DNA from: Colwellia sp.
Lineage (GTDB): Bacteria; Pseudomonadota; Gammaproteobacteria; Enterobacterales; Alteromonadaceae
Direction: 5' to 3'
Assembly: GCA_002733765.1 (NCBI GenBank)
Contig: NVWU01000004.1
Location: 305,078-369,077 of the forward strand
Length of the DNA stretch: 64,000 nucleotides
The notes below the pieces were generated by a model. The model was not told the DNA's origin. It did not search any database and saw only the letters and a list, made by a program, of their open reading frames with translations. Positions within the stretch are counted from its first letter, which is position 1. The number at the start of each line of letters is the position of its first letter. Below are positions 35,594-42,867 of this stretch, piece after piece. A program made the position numbers and the translations under genes.

Positions 35594-35734
35594 TTAATTA
35601 ACCTTTTAACCGCCTATTTCATAATCGTAACGATGTTTTGTATCAACTTAATAGTAAATGTAGCTTTAAACTTAAGCGAAATATATTTATAGTTAATTTA
35701 TTGTAATAACTACGTTATGTAACAGGGATTGTGT

Positions 35735-36454
35735 ATGAGAGATAAGGAAAAAATCGCATTGTTTATCGATGCTGATAATGCCCCAGCAGCTAAAATAGAT
35801 ATCATACTTTCAGAGCTTGCACGCTATGGTGTTGTTAACATCCGCAAAGCTTACGGCAACTGGAAAAGCCCGTGTATTAAACCATGGGAAGACGTACTTC
35901 ATGAATACGCCATTCAACCAATTCAACAATTCGATCTCACTAAAGGTAAAAATGCTACTGACATTGCATTAGTTATTGATGCTATGGATATTCTCTATAC
36001 CAAAGACGTTGATACTATTTGCCTTGTTTCATCTGATTGTGATTTTACTCCACTTGTTACTCGCGCATTAGCAGACGGTAAGTTTGTTATAGGCTTTGGT
36101 GAACGAAAAGCACCAAAAGCATTTACTAACAGTTGTTCAAAATTTTTATATTTAGATGAAATTAAGAACTCGAACAAAGATGTTGAAAAGTCAGAGGCTC
36201 ATATTAAATGTGATACCAAACTTATGAATATGCTTCGACAAGCCGTTGAAGCAAGTGAAATTGATGATGGTTGGGCACAACTTGGCACTATAGGCTCACA
36301 CATATCTAATCATGCTTCATTTGACCAAAGAAATTATGGCTTTGAAAAATTAAGTGATCTATTTGCCGCGATAGATTTATTTGAGATTAAGAAAATTGGC
36401 TCTGTGTTTTGGATCCAAGATAAAAAAAGAGCAAAACAAGCTATTACTAGTTAA
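35735..36454 (+). CDS. NYN-domain (PIN-like nuclease) protein with C-terminal OST-HTH/LOTUS domain
   Basis: 239 residues. The N-terminal NYN fold shows the acidic cluster of PIN-like RNases: 'IALFIDADNAP', 'ATDIALVIDAMDIL' and 'LVSSDCDFTPLV'. After a short linker, residues about 155-230 ('LRQAVEASEIDDGWAQLG', 'QRNYGFEKLSDLFAAIDLFEI') fit an OST-HTH (LOTUS) RNA-binding winged helix, the common LabA/DUF88 partner. A cytoplasmic RNA-processing or RNA-cleaving role is likely; the target is unknown. The ATG at 35735 has AGGGA seven bases upstream and is preferred over TTG 35729. The next gene starts 16 bases after its stop, so they share an operon. Confidence 0.85.
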   Translation: MRDKEKIALFIDADNAPAAKIDIILSELARYGVVNIRKAYGNWKSPCIKPWEDVLHEYAIQPIQQFDLTKGKNATDIALVIDAMDILYTKDVDTICLVSSDCDFTPLVTRALADGKFVIGFGERKAPKAFTNSCSKFLYLDEIKNSNKDVEKSEAHIKCDTKLMNMLRQAVEASEIDDGWAQLGTIGSHISNHASFDQRNYGFEKLSDLFAAIDLFEIKKIGSVFWIQDKKRAKQAITS

Positions 36455-36469
36455 AGACAGGACGTCATT

Positions 36470-37258
36470 ATGAATTTAGATATTTATCTCAGCATGATTA
36501 TCAACGCCACGTGGTATTTAATACCGATCTTCATATTTGCTGCCATCATAAAATCAGCATGGTTTAAAGGGCTTCTTGGAGAGTGGCAAGTTAACTTACT
36601 GATCAAGTTTTTCTTAGAAAAAAATGATTATCACCTCATTAAAAACGTCACACTGCCGACTGATGATGGAACCACCCAGATCGATCACATTATCGTATCA
36701 AAATACGGCATTTTCGTCGTTGAAACCAAGAATATGAAAGGCTGGATTTTTGGCAGTGCTAATCAAAAGCAATGGACGCAACAAATATTTAAGCACAAAT
36801 CAAAATTTCAAAATCCGTTGCACCAGAACTACAAACATGTCAAAACGTTAGAAGCTCTATTACCAATAGAAAGCAACACAAAGAGTAATTGTGTTTTTTC
36901 AGTCATTATCTTTATTGGTGATAGTACCTTTAAAACTAAAATGCCAGAGAATGTTACGTTTGCGTGTGGTGGCATTGAATATATTAAAAGTAAAACTGAC
37001 CTTGTTTTTAATATCAAAGAAGTGATTAGTATTATTGAACAAATTGAAAGTGGCAGGTTAGAGCGCAGCTTTAAAACTAATCGCCAACACGTTAAACATG
37101 TTAAAGAAATAGTAAAGGAAAAATCAAAAACTAAAGCATGCTCTAAGTGTGGAGCTGGGATGGTCTTGCGAAAAGCGAGTAAAGGTAAAAATGCAGGTAA
37201 TGAGTTTTGGGGATGTAGTGCGTTTCCTAAATGTAAGTTTGTAGTCAATTTAAAGTGA
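36470..37258 (+). CDS. NERD-domain protein with C-terminal topoisomerase-type zinc ribbon
   Basis: 262 residues. An N-terminal membrane helix (about 8-28) is followed by a NERD (nuclease-related) domain with 'GEWQVNLL', 'TQIDHIIVSKYGIFVVETKN' and 'QKQWTQ', the Glu/Asp-E-x-K arrangement of this nuclease-like fold. The C terminus has a four-cysteine zinc ribbon, 'CSKCGAGMVLRKA...FWGCSAFPKC', of the type found in topoisomerase I tails. This suggests membrane-tethered DNA or RNA binding/cleavage. It follows the NYN gene by 16 bp and precedes the SIR2 gene by 115 bp. Confidence 0.87.
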   Translation: MNLDIYLSMIINATWYLIPIFIFAAIIKSAWFKGLLGEWQVNLLIKFFLEKNDYHLIKNVTLPTDDGTTQIDHIIVSKYGIFVVETKNMKGWIFGSANQKQWTQQIFKHKSKFQNPLHQNYKHVKTLEALLPIESNTKSNCVFSVIIFIGDSTFKTKMPENVTFACGGIEYIKSKTDLVFNIKEVISIIEQIESGRLERSFKTNRQHVKHVKEIVKEKSKTKACSKCGAGMVLRKASKGKNAGNEFWGCSAFPKCKFVVNLK

Positions 37259-37301
37259 CACTAAAACTTATCAATAATATATAAATGTTTTTCTCTAGTA
37301 T

Positions 37302-37361
37302 TTTAAGTCACTATTTTTTATAGTGAATAGAATAAAAACATATAAAAAATAGTGACTTAAA
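37302..37361 (+). promoter_or_regulatory. 21-bp perfect inverted repeat just upstream of the SIR2-STAND gene
   Basis: 37302-37322 (beginning TTTAAGTCAC) is the exact reverse complement of 37341-37361, spacer 18 bases. The right arm ends 11 bases before the ATG, overlapping the ribosome site AAGGA (37363-37367). TAGAAT in the spacer could be a -10. It may be an operator, a cruciform, or an mRNA hairpin that controls translation. Confidence 0.6.
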
Positions 37362-37372
37362 TAAGGATAGTT

Positions 37373-40300
37373 ATGGCTATTTCAGATCAGTTAATAGAAG
37401 AAGTAAAAAAAGGACGTGTGGTACTCTTTTTAGGTTCGGGAGCACTGTACGGTGCGACGTTGCCAGGAAAAAAAATTCCATTGGGAAATGATCTGAGAGA
37501 TATTTTGTGTGATGAATTTCTTAATGATAATTTTAAAAATGAAAATTTGGCCCATGTTGCTGCAATGGCCATATCTCAATCTAGCTTATACCGTGTTCAA
37601 GATTTCATAAAAGAATATTTCAGTGGATTAGTCCCTGCAAGTTTCCATAAAAAACTACCATTATTTAAATGGAGAGCATTATTCACGACAAACTATGATC
37701 TACTAATAGAAACTGTTTATAGTCAAGAAAAGGAAAAGTTACAGGACGTCAATAAAATATTAAGTAATGAGGATAGTATAGATGAAACACGTATTACAAC
37801 AGAAAAAGTCCCTTACTTAAAACTTCATGGCTGTGTAACAAGAACTCGTGATTCTTCATTACCTTTAATTTTAACAACCGACCAATATAACGATTGCTAT
37901 TCAAAACGTAGCAGGCTTTTTAGTCATTTATATGAATTAGCTTATGAAAACACGATTGTATTTGTAGGTCATAGTTTACAAGATTTTAATATACGTTCAG
38001 TTCTTCTTGATCTTGAAAAAGAAGTTCCTCATGGCCAACGGCATTATTTACTAAAGCCAGGTTTAGATGAAATAGAAAAATCCTTTTGGGCTGAGAAGAA
38101 AATTTCAGCTATAAATAATACATTTGAGGACTTTTTAGATGCAATTAGCGATCAAATAACTCCTCAAGAAAGAATGTTGTCCTTATCTAGACCATCGATG
38201 GAACACCCCATCCAAAGTTTTTTTAATAGTCATGTATCTCCTTCAAAAGAACTTATTGATTTGTTAACTAATAGGGTAGAACTAGTTACACCCAATTTAC
38301 CAATGACAGGATACGATCCTAAAGATTTCTTTAAAGGTATGGACCAAGGTTGGTACTCTGTAGGCGAAAGTATTGCTATTAGAAGAAATCTGCAAAAAGA
38401 CATAGTTGAAGCTGTCATTGAAAGACCTGATGCCGAACGAAATGGCAACACCGACTTTTATGTTATTAAGGGTGAAGCGGGAGCAGGAAAAACTGTGTTT
38501 CTTCGACAGGTGGCATGGGAAGCCAAAGATTCTTCCGTAGGAATCGTTTTATGGGTAAAAGAGGGATGCACAGTTGACTTTGACCTAGTTGAAGAATTAA
38601 TTTTAAAGTCAAATGAAAGAGTGTTTTTATTTTGGGATAATGCAGCTATTAATGCTATTGAAATCAATAGATTTCTTCAAAAATCCCAGCGTAAAGACGC
38701 AAGAGTTACAGTCATTACTGCTGAGCGCTATAACGAGTGGAATGTTCGATGTGAAGAGATAGATGAATTAGTTTCAAGTGAATATTCTCTAAGGTATTTA
38801 TCAGAATCAGAGATTGAAGCGTTAATCACACAATTAGAAACATACGAGTCCCTTGGGCCTAATTTAATTAATAAATCACATGAAGAGCGTTGTAAAGAGC
38901 TTAAAGATATCCATGGAAGGCAGTTACTGGTAGCTTTACACGAAGCAACCATGGGAGAACCGTTTGAGGATATCGTTTATAACGAGTATCTTAACCTAAC
39001 ACCTCAAAACGCTCAAAAAATTTACTTAACAGTTTGTACATTAAATCGACTAAAAGTACCTGTTCGAGCTGGTTTAATTTCAAGAATTCATGAAATATCG
39101 TTTAGTACTTTTAAAGAATCTTTTCACAAACCTTTAGAAAAAGTTGTTATTAGCAAAGGGTTTACAGACCAGGATATTCACTACTCGGCTAGACATTCTG
39201 AAATTGCTGAAATTGTATTTAAACGAGCACTATCAAATGTTGAAGACCGGTATCAAGAATATATAAGTATTATTAATAAACTTAATATTTCTTTCAGCTC
39301 TGACAGGTCATCTTTTAGAACTTTGATTCGCGCAAAGTCACTTAATGAGCTTTTCCCCAAATACGAAGATGTAGAAGCTATTTATAAACATGCATATAGC
39401 TTAATTGGTGATGACCCTTATTTACTCCAGCAAATGGCAAACTATGAAAGAATAAGGCCAAACGGCAGTTTAGATAAAGCTATATCTCTTTTGCAGCAAG
39501 CAAAAGATGAAGCTCCATACGACTCAAGTATATTACATAGTTTAAACGTTGTGTGGAGAGACAAGGCTTCGGGAACGGAAGATTTACATGTAAAAAGAAA
39601 ATGTCGAGCAGAAGCAAGAGCATATTTAGATTTAATTGTATCAAAATGGGGAATGTCTAGCTATATATCATCGTCACAAATAGAGCTTTCTATAGATACA
39701 TTAAGGGACTTGCTTAGTGATGAATATTCAACTCAGTCGACAATAAAAGACTCAATAAGAAAGGTCCAATTAGAAATAACAGAAAATAAACAGAAATACC
39801 CTGCGGATGGCCACCTTTCATCTTTAGAGGCAGAGTTTGCTAAATTGATAGATGATCATGTTGGTGCGTTAAAAGCACTAGAAAAGTCATTTGAGGAAAA
39901 TGATAGAGAGCCATATTTAGCCATTAGGCTTTCAAATAGTTACATTGAGAAAAATGATACTGATAATGCGGAAAAGATATTAACACTAGCACTGGAGCGC
40001 AGAAGATCAGATCATAAGCTTAATTTTCATTACGCGGAGCTACTTAGAGGTAATAAATCAAGCGATTCTGATACGTTAAGGTATTATTATCGTAGAGGTT
40101 TTACACCTAATGATAGAAATTATCATGCACAATTTTGGTTTGCAAGGTATGCTTATGGTGTATCTGAAAATGGAAACCATCAGCAAGCATTGGATATATT
40201 TTCAACGTTAAGAAAAGCTCGTCTATCACACTCAAATAAAAATAAGATCCGAGATATTGATGGTGGTTTTGAACATTCAATTAAGTACTATGGTGTTATT

Positions 40301-40477
40301 CAAAGAAAAAGACAAAGCTTTGGATTCATAAAGGTTGACGGTGCAGGTTTCGAAGTGTTTTTTCTATCACACTCTGTAGAAAATGAAATGTGGGAAGCTA
40401 TGGAAGAAGGAGATAGGGTTTCATTTAATTTGGGATTCGCTTTTAGTGGTCCAATTGCTTGTAAAGTTAATGCTTAA
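37373..40477 (+). CDS. SIR2 - STAND NTPase - TPR protein with C-terminal cold-shock-like domain (antiphage defence candidate)
   Basis: 1034 residues. An N-terminal SIR2 NADase-like domain has 'VVLFLGSGA' (21-24), 'FTTNYD' (105-109), the catalytic His in 'LKLHG' (152) and 'VGHSLQDFNIRSVL' (about 198-211). A STAND-type NTPase follows with Walker A 'KGEAGAGKTVF' (367-374) and Walker B 'VFLFWDN'. Alpha-helical repeats occupy about 600-960. The last ~65 residues ('YYGVIQRKRQSFGFIKVDG', 'FEVFFLSHSV', 'EEGDRVSFNLG') look like a cold-shock nucleic-acid-binding barrel with RNP1- and RNP2-like strands. SIR2-STAND proteins (Avs5 type) deplete NAD on phage recognition. The cold-shock end is unusual and could sense RNA or single-stranded DNA. 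It has its own operator-like repeat. Confidence 0.85.
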   Translation: MAISDQLIEEVKKGRVVLFLGSGALYGATLPGKKIPLGNDLRDILCDEFLNDNFKNENLAHVAAMAISQSSLYRVQDFIKEYFSGLVPASFHKKLPLFKWRALFTTNYDLLIETVYSQEKEKLQDVNKILSNEDSIDETRITTEKVPYLKLHGCVTRTRDSSLPLILTTDQYNDCYSKRSRLFSHLYELAYENTIVFVGHSLQDFNIRSVLLDLEKEVPHGQRHYLLKPGLDEIEKSFWAEKKISAINNTFEDFLDAISDQITPQERMLSLSRPSMEHPIQSFFNSHVSPSKELIDLLTNRVELVTPNLPMTGYDPKDFFKGMDQGWYSVGESIAIRRNLQKDIVEAVIERPDAERNGNTDFYVIKGEAGAGKTVFLRQVAWEAKDSSVGIVLWVKEGCTVDFDLVEELILKSNERVFLFWDNAAINAIEINRFLQKSQRKDARVTVITAERYNEWNVRCEEIDELVSSEYSLRYLSESEIEALITQLETYESLGPNLINKSHEERCKELKDIHGRQLLVALHEATMGEPFEDIVYNEYLNLTPQNAQKIYLTVCTLNRLKVPVRAGLISRIHEISFSTFKESFHKPLEKVVISKGFTDQDIHYSARHSEIAEIVFKRALSNVEDRYQEYISIINKLNISFSSDRSSFRTLIRAKSLNELFPKYEDVEAIYKHAYSLIGDDPYLLQQMANYERIRPNGSLDKAISLLQQAKDEAPYDSSILHSLNVVWRDKASGTEDLHVKRKCRAEARAYLDLIVSKWGMSSYISSSQIELSIDTLRDLLSDEYSTQSTIKDSIRKVQLEITENKQKYPADGHLSSLEAEFAKLIDDHVGALKALEKSFEENDREPYLAIRLSNSYIEKNDTDNAEKILTLALERRRSDHKLNFHYAELLRGNKSSDSDTLRYYYRRGFTPNDRNYHAQFWFARYAYGVSENGNHQQALDIFSTLRKARLSHSNKNKIRDIDGGFEHSIKYYGVIQRKRQSFGFIKVDGAGFEVFFLSHSVENEMWEAMEEGDRVSFNLGFAFSGPIACKVNA

Positions 40478-40584
40478 TTAGAGTTATTAACAACAAGGAA
40501 AACTAAAGGGACTTACTCCAACGGCAATTTTATTGAATAAAACCAGTGCCCATACTCGTCCCATTCCTCCCGCTACATTCTAAG

Positions 40585-40622
40585 AAAGCGCAACTTTAAC
40601 GAGTCGCGGTTTTTTTTCGTTT
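40585..40622 (+). terminator. Terminator after the SIR2-STAND gene
   Basis: CGCAACT / AGTCGCG (one A-C mismatch) around 40590-40608, followed by a run of eight Ts and CGTTTT. It sits ~100 bp after the gene. The preceding 'CTCCCGCTACATTCTAAGA' and the T8-CGTT tail resemble the tRNA-Ser repeat unit. Confidence 0.6.
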
Positions 40623-40665
40623 TGAATTTGAGGCTTTCAATGGTAACGGGAAATAGAAGTATTGA

Positions 40666-40935
40666 TATATACCCATTCCACTTCAAGATGCTTGTTCAGG
40701 AATACAGAGCTATTTCACTTTTAGGCGCACCAATGAAGTCATGGCATTCCCTTACAAATTGGTGCAACAACAAAGTGATGTTGCTCTTTGCTCCCCTTTG
40801 GGTGGGTTTTATAAGACTTTATGCCGCGTTATTCATTTTAAGAAGGGAATAACCATTCTTTACAATGAATGCCTTGCCTAAAGTCTTTTAAATTCCCACT
40901 GAATCATGCATCTTGAAGTGGAACGGGTATATAAT
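40666..40935 (+). mobile_element. MITE-like element with 26-bp terminal inverted repeats
   Basis: Left end TATATACCCATTCCACTTCA (40666 onward) matches the reverse complement of the right end (to about 40935) at 25 of 26 bases. There is no transposase. The interior (40820-40890), read in reverse, contains 'GGCAAGGCATTCATTG', 'GAATGGTTATTCCCTT' and 'AATAACGCGGCAT', closely matching the interior of the element at 17719-17987 although the ends differ. A 76-codon frame inside it is not a gene. It fills the gap between the defence gene and the SEC-C gene. Confidence 0.8.
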
Positions 40936-40980
40936 ATTCGCCATATGCACTCATCATTGATTATTTAACGCGGAATTCAC

Positions 40981-41940
40981 ATGAATTTAGAACAAGCTTT
41001 ATTGGATATAGGTAATGCACAAGACAACGAATTACCTATTGCAGGTCTCGAAGTGGTTAAAGCAAATTGGTCGGAATTTTATCCTGAATTAGAACGGCTG
41101 ATAGATCAATTTATCGCAGATGATACCTCGTTAACCGACGATCAGCAGGCCATTTTATTTTTTGGTACGTTATTATTAGCGGAACTAAAATATTCTCCAG
41201 CGTTAGAAAAGTGTTTGCAGTTATTTGCACGTAACGATACGTTTTTAACACCTCTTGAAGGGATTTTTGGCGATGCGCTTACTGAATTAACGCCAACCTT
41301 ATTTTATAATGTGGTCGATGGTAATACACAAGCATTGTGTAATTATATTGTTGATGGTCATCAAGCGATGTATTGCAAAGCATCGGCTATTGAAGCGGTA
41401 TTTGCTCAGTACGAAGCGGGTATTATTGATGAATTTGTATTAAGTGCACATGTAACTCGATGGATAGCTGTATTTTCGGCTTTACCGAGTTCAACCAATA
41501 GCTTTTTAATTAGCGCATTAGCCGATTCTTGCATTGAATATCAACTTGATAATTTTAAATCTCAGTTTGTTGCATTAGGTGATAAAAATGTATTTGATGA
41601 AGACCGCTTTAAATATGATGAAGTAAAAGCATGGCATAGGGTTGATGCACGTACCTTGATTGAGTCTGGCATGATTCAAACAGACTTTAATGTTGTTGAT
41701 ACCTTAAGTGCTTGGGCTGATGATGACTCAGAAGATGAAGAACTCGATAGTCTTGTAAATGAAGATTTTGATGACTTTGATTCGTTAATGGGGGAAGGCG
41801 GTTTATTGGCTAATATGCTTTACGACGAAAAGACAATTTTAGAGAACAGTGTGCCCGTTAGTTCGTTACCTACGGCTGGCCGCAACGATCCTTGTCCGTG
41901 TGGCAGTGGCAAGAAATATAAGAAGTGTTGTTTAAGGTAG
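40981..41940 (+). CDS. DUF1186-like protein with C-terminal SEC-C zinc motif
   Basis: 319 residues, cytoplasmic. The bulk is alpha-helical with DUF1186/HEAT-like character ('LFARNDTFLTPLEGIFGDAL', 'ADSCIEYQLDNFKSQF'), then an acidic stretch (about 245-270). The C terminus ends in the SEC-C metal-binding motif 'GRNDPCPCGSGKKYKKCC', as in the SecA tail, which often binds zinc and SecB or ribosomes. Role unknown. It has a good ATG directly after the MITE and is followed by a terminator. Confidence 0.82.
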   Translation: MNLEQALLDIGNAQDNELPIAGLEVVKANWSEFYPELERLIDQFIADDTSLTDDQQAILFFGTLLLAELKYSPALEKCLQLFARNDTFLTPLEGIFGDALTELTPTLFYNVVDGNTQALCNYIVDGHQAMYCKASAIEAVFAQYEAGIIDEFVLSAHVTRWIAVFSALPSSTNSFLISALADSCIEYQLDNFKSQFVALGDKNVFDEDRFKYDEVKAWHRVDARTLIESGMIQTDFNVVDTLSAWADDDSEDEELDSLVNEDFDDFDSLMGEGGLLANMLYDEKTILENSVPVSSLPTAGRNDPCPCGSGKKYKKCCLR

Positions 41941-42032
41941 GTCTGTAAGCTGGAATAGCCCATTGAGTGGGCAGCTACATAGTCAACATATGCCTCAAAC
42001 CTACCCCGTAGGGGAAATATATCATTATGAAT

Positions 42033-42066
42033 AAAATCTGCTAATCGAGAGATTAGCGGGTTTTGG
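42033..42066 (+). terminator. Terminator after the SEC-C gene
   Basis: AAAATCTGCTAATC (42033-42046) pairs with GATTAGCGGGTTTT (42051-42064), allowing two G-T pairs, with a GAGA loop. A further T run follows at 42068. The rest of the 41941-42285 gap holds only short palindromes. Confidence 0.75.
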
Positions 42067-42197
42067 CTTTTTATCCTTCGCCGTGTATTTTAGCCACATA
42101 TTCTCGCCACATAGTTTATTACCCATTGAATACCAGTATGGCTATGTAGTTAACGTCATCTTCTAAGTCTCTGATCGAAGAACCATTGCTTTTTAGA

Positions 42198-42240
42198 AAC
42201 TGGATCCCCGATAAATACACCACGGGGATGACGATCTTGA
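42198..42240. repeat. Short 'ATCCCCG...CGGGGAT' palindrome
   Basis: GATCCCCG and CGGGGAT flank a spacer of about 15 bases near 42201-42231. The form resembles the small dispersed palindromes ending in '(G)ATCCCCG' that are scattered through many proteobacterial genomes. No gene function is apparent. Confidence 0.35.
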
Positions 42241-42285
42241 ACCATGTACATAGGCATGTAATCTAAAGCGGAATAGCACATATAA

Positions 42286-42765
42286 ATGAAAATATTTTTA
42301 CTTACCCATGAGCGTGAATTACATAGAGCAACCAATACTGGCGCGCTTGCTTTAGAAGATTCTAATGAAATTGTTGAACGTATACTTTGGCAAAGAGTAA
42401 CCCCTAATAAAGATCTTATTAGGCTTATAGAAAATAATGAGGCGGTATTATTATATTCGAAGAGGGAATCATCATTGGAAGTAACATCCACACCTTCGAC
42501 GGTACTCGTTGAAGAATATGAAAATATCATTATTATTGATAGTACATGGCAGGAAGCCAAAAAAATCTTCAACCACAGCGATTATTTAAAAAGTGTCCCA
42601 CAATTCACGCTTAAAACGGTAAACGATTCTTTATACAAACTAAGAGCCAATCAACCCAAAGGTGGTCTATGTACTATCGAATGTATAATTGAAGTTTTAA
42701 GGCTTAAAGGGCAAAATAAAATGGCAGCAGAATTATCAATAAAATTCGAGCAATTTAATGGCTAA
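42286..42765 (+). CDS. DTW-domain protein (tRNA-uridine aminocarboxypropyltransferase, TapT type)
   Basis: 159 residues. Members of the DTW family transfer the 3-amino-3-carboxypropyl group of SAM to uridine (acp3U) in tRNA. Motifs seen are 'LLTHERELHRATNTGALAL' (N-terminal SAM-site phrase), the eponymous region 'IIDSTWQEAKKI' and 'KPKGGLCTIE'-like 'NQPKGGLCTIECIIEVL'. It lacks the N-terminal cysteine cluster found in E. coli TapT and is shorter; the first residues already match the core, so this is a compact form rather than an obvious truncation. Ribosome site GGAA is distant. Confidence 0.8.
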   Translation: MKIFLLTHERELHRATNTGALALEDSNEIVERILWQRVTPNKDLIRLIENNEAVLLYSKRESSLEVTSTPSTVLVEEYENIIIIDSTWQEAKKIFNHSDYLKSVPQFTLKTVNDSLYKLRANQPKGGLCTIECIIEVLRLKGQNKMAAELSIKFEQFNG

Positions 42766-42867
42766 AACGTAACAAACACAAATAATATTCCTGAATAACC
42801 TCAGTAATCACAGTATAATTGCGACAATATTATGAAAGGCATCAATCAAAGGTAGTTAACACCCAGT

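Noticed and set aside
40622..40852. 76-residue plus-strand reading frame
   Set aside because: Lies inside the MITE at 40666-40935, begins in a T-rich terminator, and has no ribosome site.
32882..40935. Active prophage or integrative conjugative element
   Set aside because: No integrase, structural, replication or conjugation gene is present; only a genomic-island interpretation remains.
42156..42572. 138-residue minus-strand reading frame
   Set aside because: Antisense to the DTW-domain gene, whose product has clear family motifs.
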